A stretch of DNA of 64,000 nt from Panax quinquefolius (taxonomy: Eukaryota > Streptophyta > Magnoliopsida > Apiales > Araliaceae), in contig CM035170.1 of assembly GCA_020205615.1 (NCBI GenBank), forward strand, positions 64,350,596 through 64,414,595, written 5' to 3'. Positions within the stretch are counted from its first letter, which is position 1, and each line of letters begins with the position of its first letter. The notes beneath the pieces were generated by a model. It made no database searches. It had not been told where the DNA came from and worked only from the letters and a program-made list of their open reading frames with translations. The translations under genes were made by a program, and so were the position numbers. Shown here piece after piece: positions 23,115 to 34,806 of the stretch.

Positions 23115-23983
23115 TTATTGTAGTTGGGTTTTTAACTCCTGAAGTTCAATAGGAGCCATTCGATATGGAGCTTTGGAAATGGGTTTTGTACCGGGTTCAA
23201 GGTCGATACCAAACTCAATTTCACGCTCCGGGGGTAGGCCAGGAAGTTCTTCGGGGAATACGTTAAGGAATTTATTAACAATAGAAATATCATTCAAATC
23301 TGACGTATTTTTGTTTAAATCTGTGACATGAGCTAAGAAAGCTTGACATCCGTTTTTCAATAAATGAATAGCTTTATGGCTTGAGATGATCGTGATTGAT
23401 TTTAATGGTTTGGTCTCTTGAATTCGCATAATAGGTTGATTAAGAATATGAAAGCTAATAACCTTACAAAAATAATCAATTTTAGCATGATGAGTAGTTA
23501 ACCAATAAATCCCTAGAATCACGTCAAGTACAAGTATTTTTAAGGAAATAAGATCGACAGGTAATGTGAGGGTACAGATTTGAACCAAACAAGACTTATA
23601 AACAGTGAATGTAATGAAGGTTTCTCCCAACGGAGTTTCAACAGATAAGTCAAAGTCTAATTTCTCTGGAGTCAAATTTAAACGTTGAGCGCAAGTAGGA
23701 GAAATAAAATAATGGGTAGAACCGGTATCAAATAAGGTATATACTTCGCTAGAGTTGATGATTAGCTTACCCGTGATGACCTCATTCGGGTTCCTTGCTT
23801 TTTTGGGAGGTCACAACAAACGCTCTCCCTTGAACTACTGGTTTTGACTTGTCTGGGATGGCATTTGGTGTCACCATTCCAACTGGACTTAGCTTCCCTG
23901 TACGACAAAATCTAGCTAGCTGACCTTCTCTTCCATAATTGTTACACGTTTTGAACTGCTGCGCACAGTTTGGACTGATATGA
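23115..23983 (-). pseudogene. Protease and zinc-knuckle remnant (element C)
   Basis: 23675-23115 gives the protease C-terminal part and RT linker (DFDLSVETPLGETFITFTVY, ILGIYWLTTHHAKIDYF, ELPGLPPEREIEFGIDLEPG). Just upstream in broken frames is LFDTGSTHYF at about 23715-23745, with the normal catalytic Asp-Thr-Gly, unlike copies A, B and D, which have Asp-Thr-Ser. A zinc-knuckle remnant (NYGREGQLARFC) lies at about 23905-23950. The reading is lost at the deletion junction near 23982. Confidence 0.85.
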
Positions 23984-24445
23984 TAATATGACAATAATTG
24001 AATCAATAATATGAGAGATATGATGAAGCAATTACTGTAGCAATAATTGAGTATAACTGAGTGACTTCTCACGTAAGCATCAATAATTAATACCGTGTGC
24101 TACTATGCAACCACGCCAGACATCGCATTTTTTACTACTCTGGCGTAGTTCAAGCGTTTTAACGGTAAAACTTTCACCGTTATTTTTATAAAAAGATAAT
24201 TCTGTCGTTTTCTAACTATGACAATACTTCCGTTGTGGGGTCCACCAATGATTGGTTCATTGTACGAATATTCCCTGTTAAAACGAATATTCCCCAACCA
24301 ATCGAATATTATATAACCACTTGCTTACTTTGCAAAATTTGAAAATATTACCCACAACTATAATATTATATCAAATCCACGTCATAATATTCAAAAATAT
24401 ATTTTGAGAAAATTATTCTTTATTCATAAAAGTTGGGGTCTTACA
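23984..24445 (-). repeat. 5' LTR remnant of element C (U3 end only)
   Basis: 462 bp matching about 19890-20347, ending GTTGGGGTCTTACA. R, U5 and most of U3 are deleted. Confidence 0.9.
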
Positions 24446-24658
24446 CGTATCATTAGATCTAGTACAAATTAAGCATGAGAGATTAGATTATCTAGAACAA
24501 TATAACTAAATAACTACATAATGAAATTATTATTTCCTAATTATTAATCTAAACTATAATCAAAATAGCACGGATAAAAATATGAAAAATAAAAAGACGA
24601 TTGGGTTGTCTCCCAATTAGCGCTTGATTTTAAGTCGTTCAGCCTGACTACTTCCTGT
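24446..24658 (-). other. Athila noncoding DNA between element C and integrase
   Basis: CGTAT target duplication followed by AT-rich noncoding sequence; no ORF. It follows the end of the Athila integrase frame. Confidence 0.6.
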
Positions 24659-25801
24659 TTATGGTACGTCGGATAATGTAATTGCGATGAAATCCATGTT
24701 GGATTCGCCACCCCAATAATGCTTCAACCGTTGACTGTTGACCTTGAAAGTCTCTAATGGGTTTCTACTATAGAGTTCAACGGCGCCATGTGAGAAAACT
24801 CTTTTGATGGAGAATGGTCCCGACCATCTTGACTTAAGCTTGCCTGGGAATAACCTCAACCGTGAGTTGAACAATAGGACTGATTGCCCCGGCTCGAACA
24901 TTCTTTGTATGATTTTTTAGTTGTGCCATTTCTTTACCTTTTCTTTGTATACTTCGAGTTCTCGTAAGCTTGAAGTTGGAATTCATCGAGCTCATTTAGC
25001 TAAAGTAGTCTCTTTTCACCTACAACTGCTTGATCGAAGTTCAATTTCTGAATCGCCCAGTATGCTTTGTGTTGTAACTCCTTAGGCAGGTGACATGCTT
25101 TCCCATAGACCAATTGATATGGTGACATATCAATTGGTGTTTTGTACGTAGTCCGGTAGGCCCAAAGTGCATGGTCCAACCTGAGAGACCAATCCTTTCT
25201 ATTCGGGTTTACCACCTTTTTGAGATTCTCTTCACCTCCCTGTTCGAAACCTCAGCTTGCCCACTTGTTTGGGGATGATATGTTGTAGCTACCTTATGCT
25301 TGACCCCATACTTTGCCAAGAGAGTCAGAACGATCTGTTGCAGAAGTGACTACCTTCACCACTTATAATAGCTCTTGGCGTGCTAAATCTCGTAAAAATA
25401 TTCTTCTGCAAGAATTTGAGAACCACTTTGGCATCATTAGTTGGGAGTGCTACAACTTCAACCCATTTTGATATATAGTCCACTAAAAGCAATATATACT
25501 GATTACTGAACAATGATGAAAATGGCCACATAAAATCGATGCCCCAAACGTCAAAAATTTCAACTTCCAAGATTATTTATAGTGGCATCTCATTCTTATT
25601 CGATATGTTGCCCACCCTTTGACATCTATCACAAATTTTGACAAACTGGTGGGTGTCCTTAAATAGTGTAGGCCAATAAAACCTGGCTTGAAGCACTTTT
25701 TTCGTTGTTCTCTCGCTACCATAGTGTCCCCCATACGCAGATGAGTGACATTCATTCAATATGTTTTTCACCTCACTGTGGGGCACACACCTTCTAATCA
25801 C
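24659..25801 (-). pseudogene. Athila integrase
   Basis: Four broken pieces. 25801-25577 has the zinc-binding region (ECHSSAYGGHYG, then CDRCQRVGNIS). 25570-25325 has the core start [13 protein letters not shown] and the second catalytic site changed to [10 protein letters not shown], where Athila normally has ISDGGSHF, so the second Asp is lost. 25215-25000 has [20 protein letters not shown]. 24901-24659 is the C-terminal domain with VLLFNSRLRLFPGKLKSRW, a signature of the Athila lineage. Frame breaks and the lost Asp make it inactive. Confidence 0.92.
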
Positions 25802-25837
25802 CTTGTCGGCTCACTATTTGAATAAGTATGGCTCATC

Positions 25838-27439
25838 TCACATATACCACTTGACGTCGTGAAGGAATTTCTTTTTCTGATATCGTGTAAGATCAGGGGG
25901 AAGAATGTTGCTCACTAGATAATTCATGAAGTCTGCGTACAATGGAAATTCTGTATTGATCCCAAACAGCTGCTCATCTGGGAATGACTCATTGATTACA
26001 CATTTGTCCTCTTCCTTTTTACCCTTATTTTCCAGCCTAGACAAATGATCTGCAACTTGATTCTCCGTCCCCTTTCTATCCTTTATTTCTAAATAAAATT
26101 CTTGTAAAAGGAGAATCCATCTGATAAGGCGTGGCTTAGCATCTTTTTTTGAAATTAAGTGCCGAATAGTCGAGTGATCTGTATAAACTACTACCTTTGT
26201 CCCGATCAAGTATGCCCGGAATTTATCGAACGCATATACCACTGCATGTAATTCTTTTTTCGTAGTTGTGTAGTTCATTTGAGTCTCCGTAAGTGTCTTA
26301 CTTGCATAATATATGGCATGAAATACCTTCTCTCGGCGTTGACCCAAAACAGCCCCAACCGCATAATCGCTCGCACCACACATTAACTCGAAGGGCATAT
26401 TCCAATCCGGCGCGACGATTACGGAGAGCTGTAATCAATTTCTTCTTTAATAGCTCGAATGTCAATTTACAACACTCATCAAACTTAAAAACTGAATCCT
26501 TCTCTATAAGACTGCACAAAGGTTTTGCAATTTTAGAGAAGTCCTTTATAAATCTCCTATAGAACCCATCATGTCCCAAAAACTTCAAATTCCCTTAATT
26601 GAACTCAATGGAGGAAGCTTTTCAATCGTTTCCAGCTTCGCTTTATCAACCTCTAATCCTTGAGTCGAGACCTTGTGCCCCAAAATTATGCCTTCTTCAA
26701 CCATGAAGTGGCACTTTTCCCAGTTACGGACCAAATTCGTGTCTGCATCTCTGTAAAACCATCACCAAATTCTCTAGACAAGCATCAAAATCATCCCCAT
26801 AGACAGAAAAGTCATCCATGAAGACTTTCACATTTTTCTCCACCATGTCCGAGAAAATGGCCATCATACACCTTTGGAAGGTAGTGGGTGCATTACACAA
26901 GCCGAACAACATTCTCCTGAATGCGAATGTGCCGTATGGGCACGTGAAAGTAGTCTTCTCTTGGTCTTCAATAGAGATGACGATCTGATTATAACCCGAA
27001 TATCCATCCAATAAGCAGTAGTACTCGTGTCCCGCTAATCTGTCCAACATCTGATCGATAAAGGGCAAAGGAAAGTGATCTTTGTGGGTCGCCTTATTCA
27101 ACTTCCTATAGTCCATGCAAACCCTCCAACCAGTCACTGTCTTTGTCAAAATTAGCTCATTGTCATCATTCTGTACCATGGTCATTCCCTCCTTTTTGGC
27201 ACACATTGAACCGGACTGACCCACTTACTTGCATCCAACCATTTCAAGATTTCTTTCTTCACTACTTCTTTCATAATTGGGTTGAGCCGTCTCTGTTGCT
27301 CCACTATCGGTCTTGCATCATCTTCCATAAGAATTTTGTGCATGCAAAAGGATGGGTTGATTCCCTTGATATCTGCAATTGTCCATCCTATAGCCGATTT
27401 ATGTTCTTTAAGCACTCTCAACAACTTTTCTTCCTGCAA
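25838..27439 (-). pseudogene. Athila reverse transcriptase-RNase H
   Basis: 27439-27182 carries the RT N-terminus (RRLNPIMKEVVKKEILKWLD); seven or eight residues are missing before SKWVSPVQ compared with the usual Athila reading. 27224-26724 holds the palm with CMDYRKLNKATHKDHFPLPF, LFGLCNAPTTFQRCM and the catalytic VKVFMDDFSVYG. 26588-26298 is the thumb (GFYRRFIKDFSKIAKPLC). 26398-25838 is RNase H ([42 protein letters not shown]). Pieces overlap in different frames, so at least three frameshifts. Confidence 0.93.
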
Positions 27440-27526
27440 TTCGTTAAGTGCAGCAGAAATAATAATAGGTAAAGAATTAAAATTGCCTAAATATGCATAC
27501 TTGAGGTGTTTAGGGAGTGGATTAAG

Positions 27527-28402
27527 CTAAAAATTAGGTGCCTCCTCCAATAACGGTTTCATCCTTGTTGTGGCTTTTTCCTCCGTGTCCAATGGTTCAA
27601 AGGGTGTTTTAAATCTGCTAACTCGTGGCAGGGAGTCTAGCATCTGCAAGTAATCCATAAATTCTGTATCATCTGATTCTTCATCTCCCAATAATGTCGT
27701 TTCCAATGGATCGTTAACCAAACTCTTGCCCATGTCTTCGTTGAGTATCTGATCAATGATATTCATCCTGAAACACTCTTCTTCATCCGTAGGGAATTTC
27801 ATGGCCTTGAAAACATTAAACTTTACTTCTTGATCTTGGACCCTCATCGTTAGTTCTCCTTTTTGTACGTCGATGAGTATCCTACCCGTAGCCAAGAAAG
27901 GTCTCCCTAGGAAAATTGGGATGTTCTTATCTTCCTCAAAATCCAGAATTATGAAATTCGCGGGGAATATAAACTTGTCAACCTTCACCAATATATCCTC
28001 CACAATGCCTCTCGGGTACGTGATTGACCTATCCGCCAACTACAATGAGATGTTCGTAGGATTTGGAGCTGGCAAACCCAATTCTGTATATATTGATAAC
28101 GGCATAAGGTTCACACTCGCCCCCAAATCACATAGACATTTGTTGAACGCCATGTTCCCAATCATGCATGAAATTGTGAAACTCCCCTGATTTTTTAACT
28201 TTGGTGGCAACTTTCGCTGTAAAACCGCACTACACTCCTCTGTCAATGCCACTGTTTTGAAATCTTCCAATTTCTTTTTCCTGGACAAAATCCCTTTCAT
28301 GAACTTCTCATAACTTGGCATCTGCTCTAGGGCTTCTGCAAAAGGGATGTTAATTTGAAGTTTCTTAAAAACTGGTTTGTTAACTATCTTGCTCTTTTCC
28401 AC
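27527..28402 (-). pseudogene. Athila protease
   Basis: 28402-28040 and 28039-27527 are one frame separated by a single stop. The aspartic protease site CDLGASVNLMPLSIY is the normal Athila form (Asp-Leu-Gly), followed by ILDFEEDKNIPIFLGRPFLA. The N-terminal block FAEALEQMPSYEKFMKGILS is also typical of Athila. Apart from the stop the region is well kept. Confidence 0.92.
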
Positions 28403-28479
28403 TTGTTTTTCTTCCCCCTATCTGTCCTCAACCACTTTATTTTCACTGTTTGTCTCAACCTCCTTTGTAGCCAAATTTT

Positions 28480-29869
28480 CTATTTTCTGACCCTCAAGTT
28501 GTTTTCCACTTCGCAACATAATTGCCTGACATTGCTCGTGATTACCTTTCGGATTTTTCTCTGTATCACTTGGTAATGTTCCTTGCGGCCTGTTGCCATC
28601 TGTTTTTCTAAATTCTTGATGGCTATTTCTTGCGATTTCATGGCCATTGTTTGGTTTTTCATAGCTACCTTGTTGCTCGTTATATACTTTGATAACAATT
28701 CCTCTAAATCTGATTTCCTCTCTTGACGTTGAGCTGGTAGCTGTTGATTCAGAAATCCAGGGGGATATAATGGTCGTGGAACTTGCTGATTCTGATTATT
28801 ATTCCACGACAAATAAGGATGATTCCTATTCCCCGGATTGTATGTATTCTGGTACGTATTCTGTGGAATTTTGTTGTAGCTACCCACAAATTGTACTGAC
28901 TCTGGGTTTGATTGCACATTAATCCATAAGATGTTCACTCGCGCACAATTCACAAATAATTGCAACTTGTTGTGTTTGTACCCCTGACCAAACATCAAAC
29001 TTCTTAGAGAGTGCTGAAATCTGCGCTGTTATTGACGTCACTCCATCTAACTCTAACACTCCAGCTACCGTAGGTTGTGTCATTCTTGGCATGGGCCACT
29101 GATAGTTGTTAGCTGCCATTGTCTCTATCAATTGATATGCCTCCTCATAATTCTTCGCCATAAAATCACCCCCCGATGCTGCATCAATACTAGTCCTGAG
29201 ATTCCCATGTAGTCCGTTGTAAAATGTGTTCATCTGCAACCACTTAGGCAATCCGTGATGTGGGCATTTTCTGAGAAACTCTTTGTATCTCTCCCATGCC
29301 TCGTAAAACAACTCCCCATGTTGCTGATCAAATATAGTAATCTCGTTTCTCATCTTTGCAGTTTTCGCTGGCGGGAATAATTTAGCTAGAAATTTCTGAG
29401 TCAGGTCATCCCATGTCGTTATTGAACCCGATGGTAAAGAATGTAACCAACTCTTCGCCTTGTCCCGCAGAGGGAATGGGAACAAGCGAAGTTTGATTTC
29501 TTCATCTGATACCCCATTGTACTTGAAATTGTCGCATATCTCCAGAAAGCTGATCAAATGTTCATTCGGATCATCATTTGTAACTCCCCCAAACTGAACC
29601 GAGTTTTGGATCATCTGAATAGTCCCAGACTTAATCTCGAATGTGTACGTAGCTATAGCAGACCTGGTGAGACTCTACTACAGCTCAGTGACCTTGGGTG
29701 TAGCAAAGTCCCTCAACGCTTTTTTGTCTTCGGCAGCCATTGCTTCTTCTTTTTCATAATTTTCGAAGTCGTCCCTTGTTTCCGTAATCCACTTACTTAG
29801 CCTTTGAAAGCGTCTCTCAATGTCGTCCTCAAAAGGAAGCAAGTCTAGATTTTTGGATCGAGTTTGCAT
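28480..29869 (-). pseudogene. Athila gag
   Basis: Starts at the ATG at 29869 (MQTRSKNLDLLPFEDDIERR), 108 bases from the primer site, and breaks at 29678. 29614-28919 carries the Gag core: NDDPNEHLISFLEICD, LRLFPFPLRDKAKSWL, GSITTWDDLTQKFLAKLFPP and YEAWERYKEFLRKCPHHGLP, all typical of Athila Gag. 28998-28480 in another frame gives the Asn-rich C-terminus (NTYNPGNRNHPYLSWNNNQ). At least one stop and one frameshift. Confidence 0.93.
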
Positions 29870-29976
29870 AAACCAACTTCAAAAACCTGAAATAAGACGA
29901 ACAAAACAAAAAAAAAATGTTTAAGTAAAACTGGACTAATTAAACTGATATCGCAAAATATTAAAATCAATACTAA

Positions 29977-29996
29977 AGTCCCCGGCAATGGTGCCA
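29977..29996 (-). other. Athila primer-binding site, Asp-tRNA type
   Basis: Minus strand TGGCACCATTGCCGGGGACT, six bases inside the 5' LTR end. It resembles the TGGCGCCGTTGCCGGGGA site known for Athila elements (tRNA-Asp), with two changes. Confidence 0.85.
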
Positions 29997-30002
29997 AAAA
30001 CT

Positions 30003-31465
30003 TGTTGGGTAAAATCTAATTACGCACAGCACGCAAGTATACGTGGTCAACAAGTAATATAATAGTAAGTAGAGTATCGTTCCCTAAGAGACTGTAATAA
30101 GAAATTAACCCTCACAATTACCAAATTTCCTATTAATCATAATTTTATTAAACTAATCAATTTCTAGTTTGTAACTAAAAGTATAAAAATATTAAAATCA
30201 CCAAACAATCACCAAACCTTAAAAACTGAATTTTTCAAACAAATAATGGAGAATTAGGCTTCCGACTTCACTCTAAGCATCACTCTGATTATTACATCTT
30301 TATTCCAGTTTAATTCACTATCCCAGTTTATTAATAAAGAACACATATGTAGAACTAGCCACCTCTTGATGTACTAATACCGTATTAACTCAAATCCACA
30401 AATTAGATAGAATCAAGTTAAACACCTTAATCAACTAACTCGCTATATCTCTATGTAAATTATAATTAAAGAAGGTTTAAGATCAAGTTCTTTATCCGAT
30501 TACATGCGATGTCAAGCATATCTCTACCCTAACATTCATCAAGATTATGTTCATTCACAAAATTCAAGAACACATGATATATTAAATAAGTATAGACTCG
30601 TACTTCCTCTCTCGAATTCATACAAGTCCACAAAGAACTGTTGATCAGGCAATTCATAAATTCAAGCTCAAATTAATATAGATAAACTGGATAATAGCTT
30701 ATTAAACTGAAAATCAAAGTTTCATAATCATCATTCCACTTAAAGATCCGTCATAAGCCTAAAAAGTATTTAGTTCATCATAAATGAAATAATAACTGAA
30801 TAAATTAAAGATATAATCCTTTCGATTACAAATATAAACTAAAGAAGAAGAATAATGCAGAACAACCTTCACTTCAGCCTTAATCCGCAATCGATATGAA
30901 CGTTCCTTCAAAATCTTCACTCCAATGCTTGATATGAAATTTTGTCCTTAATCTCTGTTAATTTCCTTGTGTGATAATCATCTTGTTGTTTGTTGTTCAT
31001 TATATATCTAATATCCACTTTCTGAGTGCAATCCCATGGCATATAGAGTCCCAAAGCCAAGCAATCACTTAACTCAAGTCCTATCAGTGTTTAAATCACA
31101 AATGGACTGTCAGGTTTCGGGACCCCCACCTCAAGAAGGGGTATATGCTTGCAAAATGCCCGGCCCGACGGGCTATGCTCCTGTTAACTGGGATTGAAGA
31201 CCCCCCGCCCCGGCGGGGGTGTAAGGCTTAATAAGGCCCGCCCCGGCGGGGGTGAGTTCTTCATCCTGACTTTGCTTGAACCTCAAATCTTGCTCAATTT
31301 TTGCCACAATGAACCGTAAATCCATCCTTATTAATCAATTCCAACACCACCATACCTACACAATAAAATAACACTAAACACATAAAAACGAACATAAAAA
31401 TAAGGAATTAACATCTATTAAGCTAGAATTAGGAACCGATTCGCTGGTATAAATCCCACTTATCA
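30003..31465 (-). repeat. 5' LTR of Athila
   Basis: 1463 bp, plus-strand ends TGTTGGGTAAAATC and CCCACTTATCA, followed by target duplication CGTAT. Carries a GC-rich hairpin array at 31121-31256 in U3. Confidence 0.93.
31121..31256 (-). repeat. GC-rich hairpin array in Athila 5' LTR
   Basis: Four units. The last two are perfect CCCCGCCCCGGCGGGG-type palindromes (about 31203-31220 and 31236-31252). The second is CCCGGCCCGACGGG, and the first has decayed to CCCCCACCTCAAGAAGGGG. The decay pattern differs unit by unit from the 3' LTR array. Confidence 0.8.
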
Positions 31466-31470
31466 CGTAT

Positions 31471-33302
31471 TTCTAGGAATTGATTGTTTACTATTCATCA
31501 TGCTAAAATTGATTGTTTTCGTAAGGTTGTTAGCTTTCATATTCCTAACCAACCTATTATGCAAATTCAAGCAACCAAACCACTAAAGTCAATTACTGTC
31601 ATATCAATCCATAAAGCTATTCGTTTATTGAAAAATGGATGTCAAGCTTTCTTTAGCCCGTGTAATGGATTTAAACAAAAATACGCCGCTTTTGAATGAT
31701 ATTTCTATTGTTAATAAATTTCCTGACGTATTCTCTGAAGAACTTCGTGGCCTACCCCCAGAGCGTGAAATTTGATTTTGTATCGACCTTGAATCCGATA
31801 TAAAACCCATTTCCAAAGCCCCATATCGAATGGCTCCTATTGAACTTCAGAGTTAAAACCCAACTGCAGGAGTTGTTGACATCGGTTTTATTCGCCCTAG
31901 TACGCCTCCTTGGGGTGCTCCTCTGATTCTATTCAGTAAAGAAGAAAGATGGAAGTATGCGACTTTGTATTGATTATCGAGAGTTGAAACATGTCACCAT
32001 CAAAAATAGGTTTTGTTGCCTTGTATTGATAACCTGTTTGACCAGTTGCAAGGTGCCAAATTCTTTTCAAAGATCGATCTTCATTCCGGATATCATCAGT
32101 TAAAGATTAAAACTGATGACATTCCAAAGACTACTTTCAGAACTCGGTACGGACATTTTGAATTCCTAGTCATGTCCTTTGGATTGATTAATGCTCTAGC
32201 TGCCTTCATGGATATGATGAACCGAGTATTCAAGGAATATTTGGATCATTTTGTGGTTGTCTTTATTGATGACATCCTTATTTACCCCAAAAGCCGTGAA
32301 GATCATGAGCAACACTTGAGGCTGATACTCCAAAAGCTTTATGAGAACAAGTTATATGCCAAGCTAAAGAAATAAGAGTACTGGCTTGAGGAAGTAGCAT
32401 TTCTTGGGCACGTGATATCAAATCACGGAATATCTGTTGACCCGGCAAAGATTGAAGCAATTCAAAGCTGGGAGCAACCTAAGTCAATGACCGAAGTAGT
32501 AGCTTTCTTAGCTTAGTTGGTTATTATCGGGGATTCGTAGAAGGGTTTTCTCAAATCGCTACTCCATTAACTCAGTTGACTCGAAAAGATACAAAATTTG
32601 GTTGGAGCGAGAAATGTAAGAAGATTTTTCAAGAACTCAAGAGGAGACTCATTTCAGCACTTGTTCTGACAATACCATCTAGCTCGGAGGGATTTATCAT
32701 CTATAGCGATGCTTCAGGCAAAGGGTTAGGATGTGTTCTCATTCAACATGGGAAAGTCATAGCCTATGCCTCAAGACAACTGAAAGAATATGAGAGGAAT
32801 TATCCTACTTATGGTCTAGAGTTGGCATCAGTCATTTTTGCGCTTAAGATTTGGAGGCATTACCTATATGGGAGAAAGTAAATATCTACATGGATCATAA
32901 AAGCCTTGAATATTTCTTCAACCAAAAGGAACTCAACATGCGGCAACGACGTTGGCTCGAGCTGTTGAAAGATTACGATCATACCATTCAATACCATCCT
33001 ACAAAAGCGAACGTAGTAGTTGACGCATTGAGTAAAAAAATCATATGCGGGTATGAGTGCGATATTGTCAACGCAAAGGCCCATTTTGTATAACTTGCAA
33101 AGGATGGAGATAGAGTTAAAGACTCCAGGGACCCATGTGATGATGTCAAATATACGAGTAGAACCGACTTTAATTGATAAAGTTAAAGATGTTCAAGCTA
33201 CAGACCTGGAGTTGATACGTATGAAGAAGAAGGTGCTATCCCGGAAGCAAGAATCGATAAAGAAGGAATACTTTGAGTTAACTCTAGACTTTGTGTTCCC
33301 AA
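31471..33302 (+). pseudogene. Protease end, reverse transcriptase and RNase H (element B)
   Basis: Resumes the B polyprotein after Athila with TTTCTAGGAATTGATTG (LGID). Linker: HHAKIDCFRKVVSFHIPNQP. RT is readable from about 31860; 32013-32375 holds [37 protein letters not shown] and catalytic [14 protein letters not shown] stop after YAKLKK and further frame breaks follow. RNase H is at 32576-33093 ([59 protein letters not shown]). The last codons (DFVFP) are cut at 33302 by solo LTR2, and integrase follows at 36695. Confidence 0.92.
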
Positions 33303-34557
33303 TGTAAGACCCCAAATTTTATGAAATAAAAGTATTCAATTTTTTCTATTCAGTAAATGGTTAAATTGATAAAAGTTTAAAGTTAAGGGTGATATATATA
33401 AAATTTTCAAAATATGCAAGTGGTTATAAAATACTCATTGTTGTCGGGGAATATTCGTTTGGTCGTGGAATATTCTTCCGCTTAGGGAATATTCGTATTT
33501 AATGGCAAACTTTTGTGAGCCCCATAACGGAAAGCGATTGGATGAAGAAAACGACAAATTTGAGTTTTTATAAATAATGGCGTAATCATTCAAGTATTAA
33601 TCGTTGAAATACTAAATTGGTTAAAACATAGTAATATGCGTTGTTGCAGAGTAGCACACGGTATTGCACCAATTATTGAATCTTACGTAAGAAGGCATTA
33701 CTCAATAATTGTTACAGTAATTACTGTTCAATATTTTATTTTATTGATTCAATAATTGCTACGTTGATATTTTATATTATTGTTATTTTAATAATTGTCA
33801 CTACACAGTATTTCCCATTATCAAATCAATGATTTATATTATTTTAATAATATTACTAGATAACATTATTGGCAATGTCTAGAAAGTTTTGTCTATGGAG
33901 ATGTTTGGTCACCTAATTGCGCGCCAGTAAGGAGAAATCCTTATTGGAAATCCCCCTCTTTCCTGGGAACGGCCTGGTTGCATTATTGTGATTCTGTAAT
34001 ATTATTTGTGAATAATTAATTATTGATTTATATGATAAGGAAAATATTTATTTATGTGGATATAACTGGAGGAATTTTTAGAAAAGTGACAATTATTGAA
34101 AATTGATATTTTATCTTTTCTGATTAAATAATTTATTATTATATTATATAAATGGTGATATTTTTACAATGAATGTGGGATATATGAATAAATGAGGAGG
34201 AAGAATATTTTTTTTATTAAAAATATATAACACATGTTTTGTGTGTTGGTGGGCCCCATTTCGTGACTGAAATTTGATTATAGCATGTACAATCGTCCGT
34301 ATGTGAATTTCGGTCAATTTCTGTTTGGAATTTGGAAAAACTTAAACTTACAAAGTTGTAGATAATTGAATTTCCTATAGAAGGACATAAGAAATGAATT
34401 TTTCTGATAAGAGGGCTATTTATTATGAATTATTGAAGTTCTGGAATAATTTATTTTATTTTTTTGGGAGTTTTAAATGATTTTTATATGAAAAACATTT
34501 TTGGTGAGTTTGGCACATGTGTGGCTGATGTTTTGGATCAGTGGAGGTGTGCATAGA

Positions 34558-34592
<35 letters not shown>

Positions 34593-34631
34593 TTTTATTA
34601 AATTTTACGCTTTTGGTGTTCTAAGCAATTT

Positions 34632-34641
34632 CTATAAATAG
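34632..34641 (+). promoter_or_regulatory. TATA box of solo LTR2
   Basis: CTATAAATAGGGTGC, followed by GAATTGAAAATCACAC, the same start block as in LTR1. A solo LTR with this box could drive downstream antisense or readthrough RNA. Confidence 0.5.
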
Positions 34642-34806
34642 GGTGCTTAGGTTAGAATTGAAAATCACACACGTAAACTAAAGATTTTCTCTCTATATTA
34701 TCGAGCGTATTCTTGTGAGTATTTTGATACTTTGAGTGTTGCTATACGGTGCAAGTTCCTTCAGTACTATATCCAGTATTCTAGTCAGAAGTAGTGCTCT
34801 TTTGAG

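Larger units (their letters stand above)
17574..24445 (-). mobile_element. Element C: Tekay-like chromovirus nested in Athila, with large 5' deletion
   Basis: Full 3' LTR (17574-20347), purine tract, pol, a zinc-knuckle remnant, then only the last 460 bp of the 5' LTR (23984-24445). Gag, PBS and most of the 5' LTR are deleted, with a junction at about 23982 where both sides share GAT/ATG. The element is still bordered by CATAT (17569-17573) and CGTAT (24446-24450). One mismatch in five is consistent with a true target duplication, so the deletion came after insertion. Confidence 0.9.
10021..31465 (-). mobile_element. Athila-type Ty3/gypsy retrotransposon, complete ends, with nested insertions
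   Basis: Two LTRs (10021-11480 and 30003-31465) start TGTTGGGTAAAATC and end CACTTATCA on the plus strand. The element is flanked by CGTAA (10016-10020) and CGTAT (31466-31470), inside the B protease codons. It is read on the minus strand: 5' LTR, Asp-tRNA-type PBS (29977-29996), gag, protease, RT, RNase H, integrase, long 3' region with an extra ORF, 3' LTR. Removing element C and solo LTR3 leaves about 11.6 kb, within the usual Athila range. The first 100 bp of the two LTRs differ at about five sites, so the insertion is not recent. No clear polypurine tract is visible beside 11480. Confidence 0.93.
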
